Assembly (NCBI RefSeq): GCF_000613885.1
Contig: NZ_BAJV01000001.1
Location: 1 to 64,000 of the forward strand
DNA length: 64,000 nucleotides
Direction: 5' to 3'
From: Asaia prunellae JCM 25354
GTDB taxonomy: Bacteria; Pseudomonadota; Alphaproteobacteria; Acetobacterales; Acetobacteraceae
Below, one piece after another: positions 49,516 to 60,303 of the stretch. A program made the translations under genes and the position numbers. Every line of letters begins with the position of its first letter. Position 1 is the first letter of the stretch. The notes under the pieces were generated by a model. That model was not told the origin of the DNA. It made no database searches and saw only the letters and a list, made by a program, of their open reading frames with translations.

Positions 49516-51566
49516 CTAGAAAGAAGACCCGCCCCCAAAATCATGCCAGTCATCATCATCCATCAGATCGGCATCGATAGGGGCAAAGTCCAGATCGGGC
49601 GCCGCCGGTTCTGTCGCCCAGCTCTCAGGGGCTTCCAGCTCCTCTGGCGGCAATCCGTATTCATCGAGCGAGAGATCCTTGGGCTCCCCCACGCGCGCAT
49701 CGGGAAAGACATCGAGAATGGCGCGCAAAAGCGGATGCGCATGCAACTCCTCACGACGCAGCGCGACAATCTCGGCACCCTGTTCATCAAGTGTCGGCTC
49801 GCCTTCTTCCTGCGAGGTCTCGATCTGCCATTGACCCGGATAGACGCGCTCAAGCAGGGCCTGAAGCCGTGTCTCGATGCGTGGCGGTGTGCCACGCGCC
49901 ATGCGCAGCGCGACACGCGGCGGCTCGAAACGCACCAGATGCGCTGAATGGCGCAGAATACCGTGCAGCATCGCCTCTGACTCACGCGCCACGAAGGCCA
50001 CCATTTCGCGCCAGGAACGCAAAGGCATCGGCGCCTCGACGCTTTCGATCTCAGGTGGCGGCGGCGCCGGTGTCAGAATAGGATTCGGCGCAAGGATTGG
50101 CGCTTCATAGGCCACACCGCCATTGGCGACGAGACGCAATGCAGCGCGAGGGCGATCATCACCACCATCGGGTGCGCCCCCGACCATCGCGCCGCGAGCC
50201 GTGACACCTGATCCATCGCCAAGTGCGTTACCCGACAAAGCAGCAGAGCCACCGCCTTCCTGCCCGTCAGCCGGCATCTGCATGACCAGACGCGCCAAAC
50301 GATCGGGGGTAGGCAGCGTACTGGCATAGCAGAGCCGGATCAGCACCATTTCTGCCGCAGCCCGTCGATCGGGGGCCTGTTCAACCTCCTGAACACCCTT
50401 GAGCAGGATCTGCCACGCACGGCCGAGCTCGGCATTGGGTAATCTATCAGCGAGCGAGGCACCACGATCGCGCTCTGCCTCAGGCAGTTCGCGGCTATGA
50501 CGAAGGCTGGGAATGGCCTTCAGACGCGAGATGATATGAATCAGATCGAGCAGATCGGTCAGCAAAATGCCAAGATCGGCACCCTGCGCATAAGCCTGAC
50601 CGCTGATCTCAAGCGCCTGATCGGCCTTGCCCTGCATCAGCACTTCGAAAAGGTCGAAAACGCTCTGGCGATCTGCGAGACCGAGCATCGCGCTGACCAT
50701 CGGTGCTTCGATACGTGCTGAGCCTTCCCCCTCGCCCTGGGCGATGGCCTGATCGAGCAATGACAGCCCGTCGCGCACGGAACCGTCGGCGGCGCGGGCG
50801 ATGAGCGATAACGCCTCATCGGAGAACGCGACCGATTCCTTCTCGGCGATTCCGGCGAAATGCTGCATCAGCATTTCCTGCGGCACACGGCGCAGGTCGA
50901 AGCGCTGGCATCGGGACAGCACAGTGACCGGCACCTTGCGCAATTCGGTCGTCGCGAAAATGAACGTCACCTGCTCGGGCGGCTCTTCGAGCGTTTTTAG
51001 CAAGGCATTGAACGCATTGCGCGAGAGCATGTGGACCTCATCGATAATGAAGACCTTCATGCGGCCCTGCATGGGCCGAAAGCGCGTTGCCTCGATGATT
51101 TCGCGTATGTCGTCTACGCCCGTGCGCGAGGCGGCATCCATCTCCAGCACGTCGGGGTGACGATCGGCGAGAATCGCCGTGCAATTGGCACAGACACCAC
51201 AAGGTCGGCAGTCGGGCCACCCTGCCCGTCAACGCCGATGCAGTTCAGCGCACGGGCAATGATACGCGCGGTGGTGGTCTTCCCGACGCCGCGCACGCCA
51301 GTGAGCATGAACGCATGCGCCACGCGGCCGAGCTGGAAAGCACGGCGCAGAATACGCACCGTTGCGTCCTGACCGATCAGATCGTCGAAATGCTGGGGGC
51401 GGTATTTGCGCGCGAGAACGCGATAGGGCCCGCTGCGCTCTGCCGTTTTCCTGGGCTCGGGGGGCGCAACTGGCGCAGGCGCCAAAGGGGCATCGAAGAA
51501 CCCGCCCTCCTCAATCGGGGGGAGCGGGATATCTTCCGGTGTGGGGGTATCGTCTGAAGGCGTCAT
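49516..51566 (-). CDS. dnaX: DNA polymerase III subunits gamma/tau, DnaX (one frame break)
   Basis: The clamp-loader ATPase, about 683 residues. After a ~45-residue proline-rich lead come YRVLARKYRPQHFDDLIGQ, the Walker A MLTGVRGVGKTTTARI, Walker B VFIIDEVHML and the arginine-finger SRCQRFDLRRV. The zinc site is recovered only after repair: near 51203 one base is lost (GACCCTTGT read as GACCTTGT), giving DPCGVCANC. The C-terminal third is tau-like and variable. No slippery A-run was seen that would make a separate gamma. ATG 51566 is 35 bases downstream of ffs. Confidence 0.92.
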
Positions 51567-51600
51567 GCGCAAAAAAGCGAGACCGGCTGCTTCAGGGGGT

Positions 51601-51696
51601 GGGAGGCCGAACACATGACCCGAACAAAACTCACTGCGGCTGCTTCCTTCCGGACCTGACCGGGTTCGCAAGCCGTCCGTCCAAGGCCGACCTCCC
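51601..51696 (-). ncRNA. ffs: Signal recognition particle RNA (4.5S, small bacterial type)
   Basis: On the minus strand the apical domain GGTCAGGTCCGGAAGGAAGC is a full match to the SRP RNA consensus, including the GGAA tetraloop. The ends GGGAGG (from 51696) and CCTCCC (to 51601) pair, giving a ~96-base hairpin. It binds Ffh for membrane protein targeting. Location just ahead of dnaX is the common alphaproteobacterial arrangement. Ends are uncertain by a few bases. Confidence 0.93.
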
Positions 51697-51753
51697 GGTG
51701 CAGGGTTAACACCATTCTGCCTCTTCTGCGCAAGAGGCAGATGCAGGTTTTTT

Positions 51754-53573
51754 TTACAACCCGCTTGCACCACCATCAGCATGACGACGGTCCCAGCCAC
51801 CATAGAGCTTCCCGGTTTCGAGCGCATCAACAGAAGGACGCCCGAAAAGAATTCCCTCTGCAACGCCCCAGGGACGATGCGGTGAGAGCGTATAGCCTTC
51901 ACGTTCCAGGGCCTGCATCACATCGGGGCCAAGCGCACGCGGTTCCAGTTCAATGGCCACCGGCTTCCACTGTTCATGGATGCGTGGCAGGTCAACAGCC
52001 TGCTGGATATCCAGACCGCCATCAATCACGCCCAGCACCACTGACAGAATAATGGTTGGAATGCGTGACCCGCCAGGACTGCCAATCACCATGAAAGGTT
52101 TGCCATCATGGGAGATGATCGTCGGAGCCATGGAGGAAAGTGGCGTCTTTCCTGGCGCAATGGCGTTAGCCTCTGAACCGACGATGCCGAACATATTGGC
52201 ACTGCCCGGTTTTGCCGAGAAATCATCCATTTCATCATTGAGGAAGAAACCGGTATCCCCGCCGATCACCCCGGCACCGAACCAGCCATTGAGTGTATAG
52301 GTGGCCGAAATGGCAAAACCCGAACGATCGGCGACGGAAAACTGTGTCGTCTCGTGCTTCTCGCGGGTGTCGCTCGCTGCTGGCTGGGCCGCCATGGGCA
52401 GGGCTACGCCGGCCACCAGCGAGTCGGAATTGAGCGCATGATCGAGCGGAATACCCTTGCGGATTTCTGCAGCATAAGCCGGATCAATCAGATGGGCGAC
52501 CGGGTTTTTCACGAAATCGGGATCGCCCAGATCGCGCCGGTCTGAATAGGCATGGCGCATGGCCTCGACCTGACGCTGTACACCGGCAACGCTGCGCAGG
52601 CCCAGCGCCTTCATGTCATAGCCAGAGAGGATATCGAGCATCTCGCACAGCGCGACGCCGCCGCCGCTCGGAGGCGGTGCGGTATCAATATCATACCCGC
52701 GATAGCGACAGTGAATCGGGGCGAATTCGCGTGATGATAGGCAGCGAAATCGGCAAGGGTCAGAATGCCGCCGTTTTTCTCACTGGCCGCCACAACTTGC
52801 TGCGCGATGGCACCCTTGTAAAAAATATCTGCACCCGATTGCGCGATACTGCGCAAAGTCCTTGCAAGCACCTTCTGAACCAGACGATCTCCCTTCTGAA
52901 GCGGGGTACCATCAGCACGCAGGAAAATGGCGCGCGCATGGGAATCCTTCCGAAAGGCCTCGGTACTGGTATGCAGCAGATCGGCGTCCCCCTGCCCCAG
53001 CACAAACCCCTTTTCCGCCAGAGCAATCGCCGGAGCCATCACCTTGGCGCGGCTCAGCTTGCCCCAGCGGCGATGGATTTCCTCAAGCCCGGCCACGGTC
53101 CCGGGTATACCGACAGCACGCCATCCCTCTATTGAAGCCTTTGGATCAACCTTGCCCTGGCCATCCTGATACATAGTGGGGGTTGCTGCCCCAGGGGCAC
53201 GCTCACGGAAATCAATAAATGTCGTCTTGCCATCAGGCAGACGCAGGGTCATGAACCCGCCACCGCCAATATTACCCGCTGCCGGATAAACAACCGCCAG
53301 AGCATAGCCAACAGCGACAGCAGCATCTGCAGCATTACCGCCAGACGCCAGAATCTGGCGACCGGCTTCCGAAGCCAGATGCTGTGCCGACACCACCATT
53401 CCACGACTACCTTCAACCGGCCTGACTGGCGTCAATTCAGGATTGACCGTACCGAAGGCGAGCGGATCAAAGGGCATCGTAGCCGTTGCAGGAGTAGCGA
53501 GAGCAAGGCACGGCAGAGAAATACCAGTAAAAAGGAGCGACAGAGCTGCCGTCCGGATGCAGACACGCTTCAC
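51754..53573 (-). CDS. ggt: Gamma-glutamyltransferase (one frame break)
   Basis: A periplasmic self-cleaving enzyme of about 606 residues that breaks gamma-glutamyl bonds of glutathione. Signal peptide to about residue 30 (LALATPATA). Large-subunit marks: SGGNAADAAVAVGYALAVV, GNIGGGGFMTL, FRERAPGAA. The small subunit begins at the nucleophile in HETTQFSV, with GSPGGSRIPTIILSV later. The frame breaks near 52725; beyond it APIHCRYRGYDIDTAPP then ALCEMLDILSGYDM. GTG start 53573 overlaps the map stop (GTGA). Confidence 0.92.
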
Positions 53574-54397
53574 GTGGATCGTTCCTTGTCAATCAGCAGT
53601 ATATAAGGGGGTTTGGTGTAGCCCGCAGGGGAAAGCGTAAAGATCTCGTATCCATCCCGCGTTACGGCAAGCATATGTTCGAACTGAGCCGAAAGAGATC
53701 GGTCACGCGTAACCGCTGTCCAGCCATCTTCAAGCGTCTTGGTAGCCTCCTTGCCGAGATTCAGCATGGGCTCAATGGTAAATACCATCCCTTCCTGAAG
53801 CCTGAGCCCCTTGCCTGGCTTGCCGTAATGCACGACCTGAGGTTCCGCATGAAATTCCCGGCCAATACCATGGCCGCAGAAGTCACGCACGATCGAGAGC
53901 CGATGCCCTTCGGCAAAACTCTGGATGGCATGACCCACATCTCCCAGAGTCTTGCCCGGAGCAACTTCGGCAATACCCAGCATCAGGGCCTTGTAGGTCG
54001 CCTCCACCAGATTGACTGCCTTGCGCGGCACATTACCTACCAGATACATGCGAGAGGTATCACCATACCACCCGTCAAGGATCGAGGTGACATCGATATT
54101 GACGATGTCGCCATCTTTCAGACAACGCTCGCCGGGTATGCCATGGCAGACAACATGATTGATCGAGATACAGCAGGACTTGGGAAAGCCACGATAATTC
54201 AGTGGCGCCGGGATCGCTCCATGATCAAGCGTAAACTCGTGAATAAGGGTATTCAGATCATCGGTTTTCGCGCCGGGTACGACATAAGGCGTGATCATAT
54301 CCAGGGTTGCAGCAGCAAGCTGCCCCGCTTTTCTGAGACCGACGAAATCCTCCTCGGTATGAAGAGGTACCCCGTGATACGTGCTCATGCTGTCCAT
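53570..54397 (-). CDS. map: Methionine aminopeptidase (type I)
   Basis: A 275-residue enzyme that removes initiator methionine. Metal ligands are in NIDVTSILDGWYGDTSRMY (two Asp), GHGIGREFHAEP (His), FTIEPML (Glu) and SAQFEHMLAV (Glu). ATG 54397 follows AGGAGG 12 bases ahead. Its end overlaps ggt. Confidence 0.94.
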   Translation of the reverse strand: MDSMSTYHGVPLHTEEDFVGLRKAGQLAAATLDMITPYVVPGAKTDDLNTLIHEFTLDHGAIPAPLNYRGFPKSCCISINHVVCHGIPGERCLKDGDIVNIDVTSILDGWYGDTSRMYLVGNVPRKAVNLVEATYKALMLGIAEVAPGKTLGDVGHAIQSFAEGHRLSIVRDFCGHGIGREFHAEPQVVHYGKPGKGLRLQEGMVFTIEPMLNLGKEATKTLEDGWTAVTRDRSLSAQFEHMLAVTRDGYEIFTLSPAGYTKPPYILLIDKERST

Positions 54398-54482
54398 AAA
54401 CTGTTACCGCCTCCTGCTACATTCTCTGATCATGCAAAATGTTCAGAGAAAATGCGCGCCAGAGACGTATGGGGCAAGGTCA

Positions 54483-54503
54483 GGACTGTTTTTTTTACAG
54501 TCC
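54483..54503. repeat. Inverted repeat between the carboxypeptidase gene and map
   Basis: GGACTGT (54483-54489) and ACAGTCC (54497-54503) flank a run of T on the plus strand. A short hairpin past the D,D-carboxypeptidase gene; as the loop holds the T-run it is not a classic terminator. Confidence 0.3.
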
Positions 54504-54509
54504 CAGACT

Positions 54510-55640
54510 TCACCCCTTCTGATGACGGGCCTTTTTCTTTGTGGAGACGACATGGCGTGAGGTCGCCATACGGACATTGGCAGCTGCTACCGTATGATGT
54601 CTGGCAGCATGAGTCAGAGGCTGATAGCGACGTGGACCATTTGGCGCCTCGGCCACTTCGAATACGGCGCTCGACCCACCTGCGGCACGACCACGACGAC
54701 GCGTATTACGCGCCAGGACGGTGGGCGGATGCAATGGCGCCATGGGGGCGACACCCTCCGAAGCAAAACCCTGATCGAGTATGCTCGCCATCATGGCATT
54801 ACGCTGTGGATTGGACCGTGCACCAAGAACAACACCGACCAACCGTACGTTACTGCGCAGGGCCGACGTAATAAGATTGTGGCCTGCCAGATCGGTGTAG
54901 CCCGTCTTCATGCCATCAGCCCCGGCATAGGTCTTGAGCATCGGGTTGTGATTGGGGATCATCCGACCATGGAAGGAAAATACAGGCGTCGAGAAATAGT
55001 GATAATATTCAGGAAAATCCTGAACCAGATGCTGCGCCAGCATTGAGAGATCACGGGCTGTCGTCACCTGATCGGGATCAGGCAAACCCGAGGCATTGCG
55101 GAAAGTGGTGTTCGACATCCCCAGCGCACGGGCCTGTTGGGTCATCATATTGGCAAAACGCACTTCATCACCGCCACCCAGCAACTCTCCCAGTGCGCAG
55201 GCAGCGTCATTGGCCGATTTTGTTACCAGACCCAGAATGGCCTGCTGAACCACAAAACGGGTTCCAGGCACAAGACCAAGTTTCGAGGGCGCCTGTGTTG
55301 CGGCATGAATCGATACCGGCACAGTTGTATCGGTTGTGATTTCACCAGCCCGCAGAGCACGGAACGCCATGTAGAGGGTCATCAGCTTGGTCAGGGATGC
55401 CGGGTAACGCTGAAGATCGGGATCGACTTGCGACAATACTGCACCGCTGTTCACATCCACAACGTAGGAGCTGACATGACCTGCATACTGGGCACGGGCT
55501 ATTTTTGGCATCCCGATCACGCTTGCACCCAGACAGACGCCCAATGCAGCGCGCGTAAAAACCCTCAGCTTACGGTGCATAACCGCTTTTTCTGCCCCAG
55601 GGAGGCTGTTCTCTCTTGCGGACTGCATGCTGTAGGTCAC
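54510..55640 (-). CDS. D-alanyl-D-alanine carboxypeptidase (penicillin-binding protein 5/6 type)
   Basis: A serine peptidase of up to 376 residues that trims peptidoglycan stem peptides. Active-site motifs: PASLTKLMT (SxxK), KSANDAACALG (SxN) and ADGMKTGYTDLAG (KTG). A signal region ends near IARAQ. The start may be GTG 55640 (GGGGGC ahead), ATG 55628 or ATG 55580. The C-terminal ~90 residues are Arg/His-rich (ARNTRRRGRAAGG, RHVVSTKKKARHQKG) instead of the usual PBP5 domain and amphipathic anchor, so membrane attachment may differ. Confidence 0.88.
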   Translation of the reverse strand: MTYSMQSARENSLPGAEKAVMHRKLRVFTRAALGVCLGASVIGMPKIARAQYAGHVSSYVVDVNSGAVLSQVDPDLQRYPASLTKLMTLYMAFRALRAGEITTDTTVPVSIHAATQAPSKLGLVPGTRFVVQQAILGLVTKSANDAACALGELLGGGDEVRFANMMTQQARALGMSNTTFRNASGLPDPDQVTTARDLSMLAQHLVQDFPEYYHYFSTPVFSFHGRMIPNHNPMLKTYAGADGMKTGYTDLAGHNLITSALRSNVRLVGVVLGARSNPQRNAMMASILDQGFASEGVAPMAPLHPPTVLARNTRRRGRAAGGSSAVFEVAEAPNGPRRYQPLTHAARHHTVAAANVRMATSRHVVSTKKKARHQKG

Positions 55641-55806
55641 TCGTGCCCCCGGTTGACTGGCGGTTTTCCCATCATAGACAGACGCCTTTCCTGTAGTCCA
55701 TGATCATCTGCGTCAAATGCGGGGAAATTAAGGTAAAAGCTCCCTGCAAGCGGTTTTTGCAGGTTTGTCCCATGTTAGATCTTTGCGATCATCTATTTCA
55801 TCCCAT

Positions 55807-56235
55807 ATGCTCATGACCATGCACCATCGCGCGACGACCCTCGAGACATCCAGAACGTCCGGCCTTCCTTCCGGCACCCATGCGCTCCCTCGCGCCTCGG
55901 CACCCGACACCCCCCCCGAGAAGAATGGAAACGGCGACGAATCACACATCAGCGTTGCTATCCAGGCCCGCCCTGAAACACGACGTCCGGCGATGTACAA
56001 GGTCCTGATGCTGAATGACGATTACACGCCTATGGAGTTTGTCGTACATGTATTGGAGCGTTTTTTCTCCAAATCGCGGGAAGAAGCGACAAACATTATG
56101 CTGAATGTTCACAAAAAGGGCGTTGGCGTCTGTGGCGTCTTCACTTTCGAAGTAGCAGAAAGCAAGGTAACGCAGGTGATGGATCTCGCGCGGCAGAACC
56201 AGCACCCGCTACAATGTATGATTGAAAAGGCCTGA
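55807..56235 (+). CDS. clpS: ATP-dependent protease adapter ClpS
   Basis: About 142 residues: a ~55-residue variable lead, then the ClpS core [36 protein letters not shown] and [29 protein letters not shown] and VFTFEVAE line the pocket that reads N-degrons and hands them to ClpAP. The start is uncertain (ATG 55765, 55807 or 55813; no clear ribosome site). clpA follows after 121 bases. Confidence 0.93.
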   Translation: MLMTMHHRATTLETSRTSGLPSGTHALPRASAPDTPPEKNGNGDESHISVAIQARPETRRPAMYKVLMLNDDYTPMEFVVHVLERFFSKSREEATNIMLNVHKKGVGVCGVFTFEVAESKVTQVMDLARQNQHPLQCMIEKA

Positions 56236-56356
56236 GCCGGCTGCCTGCCGGTTACAGGCCCCGCAAAATCGCCCGGAAAGTACCCTTTTTCTAAACCAGA
56301 AACAGCTTACATCCAGTCTCGTTGGCCCGTCACGCTTGACCCAAAGGAGCGCCCCC

Positions 56357-58692
56357 ATGTTGTCTCGTATGCTCGAACAGACGCTCCATCGCGCCCTCAC
56401 CCTCGCCGGAGAGCGGCGACACGAATACGCGACCCTCGAACATCTGCTTCTTGCCCTGACTGAAGATACCGACTCGGTGACTGTATTCCGGGCCTGCGGC
56501 ATTGATCTTGAAAAACTCCGCGCCGATCTCACCGAGTTTCTTGACAAGGACCTCGCAGGACTCGCTTCTGACCGCCCTACCGAGCCCAAACCAACAGCCG
56601 CTTTCCAGCGTGTTATCCAGCGCGCCGCCATTCACGTGCAATCGACCGGTCGTGATGAGGTAACAGGCGCCAACGTATTGGTCGCGCTTTTTGCCGAACG
56701 TGAAAGTCATGCCGTCTACTTCCTGCAGTTGCAGGACATGACCCGCCTTGATGCTGTCAATTTCATTTCCCATGGCATTGCAAAGGCTCCCGACAAATCG
56801 AGCCGTCGCGCGCCCAGCGGATCACGTGACAAGGAAGAAGGCGAACGCGAAGAGAAACAGGGCAAGGCCGCCAAGCCGCAGGAAGCTCTGGCCGCCTATT
56901 GCGTCGACCTTAACAAGCGCGCTGAAGACGGCAAGATCGACCCGCTGATCGGACGTGACAGCGAAGTCGAGCGGACCATCCAGATCCTGTGCCGTCGCAC
57001 GAAAAACAATCCGCTTTATGTGGGCGATCCCGGCGTGGGCAAGACGGCGATTGCCGAAGGCCTGGCCAAGCGTATCGTTGAAGGCGATGTACCTGAAGTC
57101 CTGCTTGACGCAACCATCTTCTCGCTCGACATGGGCGCGCTGCTGGCCGGAACACGCTATCGCGGTGATTTTGAGGAGCGTCTCAAGGCTGTGGTCACTG
57201 AGCTGGACCAGACGCCGGGTGGCATTCTATTCATTGACGAGATCCATACCGTTATTGGCGCGGGCGCAACTTCGGGCGGGGCGATGGATGCCTCCAACCT
57301 GCTCAAGCCCGCCCTTGCCGCCGGTACACTGCGTTGCATCGGGTCGACCACTTACAAGGAATATCGCCAGCATTTCGAAAAGGATCGCGCCCTAGTGCGT
57401 CGCTTCCAGAAAATCGATGTGCCGGAGCCCTCGATCAGCGATACCATCAAGATCCTTCGTGGATTGAAAGGTAACTACGAGCGTCACCATAAAGTCCGTT
57501 ATACTGACGATGCTCTCAAGGCAGCGGTCGAGCTTTCGGCAAAATACATGCATGATCGCAAACTGCCGGACAAGGCGATCGATATCATTGACGAAGCCGG
57601 CGCATCGCGCATGCTCCTCCCCGAAAGCAAACGACGCAAGACGGTCACGCTCAAGGATATTGAGGAAATCGTGGCCAAGATCGCGCGCATCCCGCCCAAA
57701 TCGGTCTCAACCGATGACCGTGAGACTCTGCGTCTGCTGTCACGTGATCTTAAAAACATGGTCTTCGGTCAGGATCGCGCCATTGAGGCCCTTACCTCGG
57801 CCATCAAGCTGGCACGCGCCGGGCTGCGTGACCCCGAGAAACCGATTGGTAATTATCTGTTTTCGGGCCCAACTGGCGTCGGCAAGACAGAAGTCGCCAA
57901 ACAACTCTCTGCCTCACTCGGTATCGAACTGATCCGCTTCGACATGTCAGAATATATGGAGCGCCACTCCATATCACGGCTGATCGGGGCCCGCCGGGCT
58001 ATGTTGGTTTCGATCAGGGCGGCCTGCTGACCGATGCAATCGACCAGCATCCCCACGCCGTACTCCTGCTCGATGAAATTGAGAAAGCGCATCCGGAACT
58101 CTACAATATCCTGCTGCAGGTCATGGATCATGGCCGTCTGACCGATCACAACGGCAAGACGATCGATTTCCGCAATGCCATCCTGATCATGACAACCAAC
58201 GCAGGCGCTGCAGATCTGAGCAAGGAAGCTCTAGGTTTTGGACGTACCGATCGCGTGGGCGAGGATGAAGACGCGATCAAGCGGCTGTTCACCCCCGAGT
58301 TCCGCAATCGTCTGGATGCGATTATTCCGTTTGCCAACCTCACTCCGGAAACTGTCGGGCGTGTGGTGGAAAAGTTTGTTCTGCAGCTTGAGGCCCAGCT
58401 GGCTGACCGTCATGTGACAATCGAAATCACTTCTGCTGCCAAGGAATGGCTGGCTGAACGAGGCTATGATCGCCATTATGGCGCCAGACCGCTTGGACGC
58501 GTCATTCAGGACAACATCAAGAAACCACTCGCAGAAGAATTACTCTTCGGTGCTCTGGTTAATGGCGGGGCCGTACGGATTGGGCTGAAGGACAACGCGC
58601 TCAGTTTCGAATTCCTTGAAGCCACGCCTGCAGCAAGCAAGACAGGTGAGGAAGATTCCGATGAACGATCGGAAGCAACCAGCAATAACTAG
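56357..58692 (+). CDS. clpA: ATP-dependent Clp protease ATP-binding subunit ClpA (one frame break)
   Basis: An AAA+ unfoldase of about 778 residues that feeds ClpP. The N-domain ([19 protein letters not shown]) binds ClpS. First AAA module: [36 protein letters not shown]. Second: [35 protein letters not shown]. The frame breaks near 57991 (one C lost; repaired [19 protein letters not shown]). ATG 56357 follows AAAGGAGC; the frame opens earlier without similarity. Strong terminator after the stop. Confidence 0.94.
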
Positions 58693-58714
58693 GATCTGCT
58701 TTCTGGATCCCAGC

Positions 58715-58748
58715 AAAAAAGCGGTGGGGAGACCCACCGCTTTTTTTA
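58715..58748. terminator. Bidirectional rho-independent terminator between clpA and the DUF3465 gene
   Basis: AAAAAA, GCGGTGGG (58721-58728), loop GAGA, CCCACCGC (58733-58740), then seven T. Works for clpA on the plus strand and, with the A-run, for the minus-strand DUF3465 gene. Confidence 0.94.
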
Positions 58749-59225
58749 TTCGTATCGTTTTCCGTTGACCTGAACATAGCCGGGGCTGGCCCAGTGCCGC
58801 CCTGTGCCATGATGAGTCCAGTCAATGCCCTGACTGCGGGCAGAGTCGAAATAATAACGCCCGACAACGTCTACCGCATCGCCTGTTTTGACCCAGGGCC
58901 AGTCCGGCGCCTGCATGCGGTCAAGATCGGAAACGATGCGTATCTGACGACCAGGCGCCACCTGCATGATAAAGTACCCATGCACCCCGCTACGTGTGCG
59001 GCGAGATCTCTCTGTTACAGAAATCACCTCACCACAGACATGCTCGGGGAGGTCAACGCGTGTCGGCCCGGTTTGAAAAAATCCCGCCTGATCAGAGAGG
59101 AATTTCTGGTTGTCGCATTGCACAGGTGCAATCTGTGCCTGCGCCGCGCCAAGCGTCAGCATAACCAGACACCCTGCGACCAGAAGCGCGCGCCCATTGC
59201 GAACTGCGTAAGGGGAAATATTCAT
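58746..59225 (-). CDS. DUF3465 family periplasmic protein
   Basis: A 159-residue protein with a signal peptide (to about residue 30, GAAQAQ). The mature part has VISVTERSRRTRSGVHGYF, GDAVDVVGRYYFDSARSQG, IDWTHHGTGRHWASPGYV and VNGKRYE, matching the DUF3465 pattern (OB-like, ending in WTHHD-type and GW/GY motifs). Function unknown. Its start overlaps the stop of the DUF2945 gene (ATGA). Confidence 0.75.
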   Translation of the reverse strand: MNISPYAVRNGRALLVAGCLVMLTLGAAQAQIAPVQCDNQKFLSDQAGFFQTGPTRVDLPEHVCGEVISVTERSRRTRSGVHGYFIMQVAPGRQIRIVSDLDRMQAPDWPWVKTGDAVDVVGRYYFDSARSQGIDWTHHGTGRHWASPGYVQVNGKRYE

Positions 59226-59434
59226 TTCTTGTGCAATGTCTCCGGCTTATGTGCCGCTTTAGCGCCCGTTTTGTTACTCTCGACAAGAATCTTGGGGTCG
59301 TCCTTTGACGCCTTGATCTCATTCTTCTTGATCTTCATGGGCTTGGTCACCGTTTTAAGCACGTGGCCTTCCGTCTCCCCGTTGCTGGTCTTCCAGGTAA
59401 CATCATCACCTTTTTTGAAGTCTTTCACCGACAT
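59222..59434 (-). CDS. DUF2945 (hypervirulence-associated TUDOR domain) protein
   Basis: A 70-residue basic protein: KDFKKGDDVTWKTSNGETE, GHVLKTVTKPMKIKKNEIK, DPKILVESNKTGAKAAHK. This is the DUF2945 pattern, a small TUDOR-like barrel often induced by stress; role unknown. ATG 59434 follows AGGAC. Co-transcribed with the DUF3465 gene by overlap. Confidence 0.8.
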   Translation of the reverse strand: MSVKDFKKGDDVTWKTSNGETEGHVLKTVTKPMKIKKNEIKASKDDPKILVESNKTGAKAAHKPETLHKK

Positions 59435-59510
59435 GAGTCCTGTCCTTGCTGTCCAAGGCACGAACGCGTTGAGCAGCCCCCATGTTTCCAACCAGCCCAG
59501 CTTGACCCAT

Positions 59511-59544
59511 AAAAAAAGCCGCTCTGCGCGAGCGGCCCTTTTTT
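59511..59544. terminator. Rho-independent terminator after the HAD phosphatase gene
   Basis: GCCGCTC (59518-59524), loop TGCGC, GAGCGGC (59530-59536), with A7 on the left and T6 on the right. On the minus strand it ends the HAD gene. Confidence 0.9.
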
Positions 59545-59562
59545 GCATAATGAGTTCGCAAT

Positions 59563-60303
59563 TCAAGCCGCGATGGACTTATGGCTCGTCTGCGCCTCAA
59601 GAATCTGCTTGAGGATTTCCGGGAACTCCGAGAGGTGGCCAATACGCAGCAAACCCGGCCAGCTTGGTGCAGGCTTGTCGAGATCACGCAGGAGAACACA
59701 GGCCATACCGGCACGACGGGCCGCTTCTGCACCGGTATCGGAGTCTTCCAGCACAATACAGTTCTCGGGACCAACACCCTCAAGTTCGGCTGCATGGAGA
59801 TAGAGGTCCGGGCGCGGCTTGGGCATTTCGAGATCACGACCCGAGTGAATGCGTTCTTCTTCAAGCAGCTCATCCAGACCGGTACTGGAAAATTTAGCTT
59901 CCATCTCCGCACCTGAGGAATTCGAACCAATACGGATCGGCAAACCAAGATCATGAACGCTCTGCAGCATTTCATGAGCACCGTCGATCGTCTCTGCTTC
60001 GGTTTCCATCATTTTGACGATGCGATCCTGCATCATCATGTCCCAGTCTGCGGGCATTTCCTTGCCGGTCTCACGACCGATGCGTTCACCGATCTTGACC
60101 AGTTCACCACCCGTAAAAATCTTGTGGGCTTCTTCATTCGAGAGATCCCAGCCGTGATGACGGGCTTCTTCAGCCATTTTTGCCGTGGAGAGATGTTCAC
60201 CATCAACGAGCACGCCATCACAATCGAAAATGACGAGTTTCAGTGAACCGTCTTCACGAATGGCAGCGGGAATTTCAGTGGCGTGGGCAGAGGCTACGGT
60301 CAT
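59563..60303 (-). CDS. HAD-superfamily phosphatase
   Basis: A 246-residue HAD hydrolase. The nucleophile motif is VIFDCDGVLVDGEHLS, followed by a helical cap, IRIGSNSSGAEM (motif II), KPRPDLYLHAA (motif III lysine) and IVLEDSDTGAEAARRAG (motif IV). It probably dephosphorylates a sugar phosphate or phosphoglycolate-like compound; substrate not readable. ATG 60303 follows AAAGGAC; an upstream ATG (60393) adds 30 residues without similarity. Confidence 0.88.
   Translation of the reverse strand: MTVASAHATEIPAAIREDGSLKLVIFDCDGVLVDGEHLSTAKMAEEARHHGWDLSNEEAHKIFTGGELVKIGERIGRETGKEMPADWDMMMQDRIVKMMETEAETIDGAHEMLQSVHDLGLPIRIGSNSSGAEMEAKFSSTGLDELLEEERIHSGRDLEMPKPRPDLYLHAAELEGVGPENCIVLEDSDTGAEAARRAGMACVLLRDLDKPAPSWPGLLRIGHLSEFPEILKQILEAQTSHKSIAA

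Noticed and set aside
49516-51566. Programmed frameshift in dnaX producing a gamma subunit
   Set aside because: No A-rich slippery site with a following hairpin was seen; the only break (51203) lies in the zinc-site region and fits an error.
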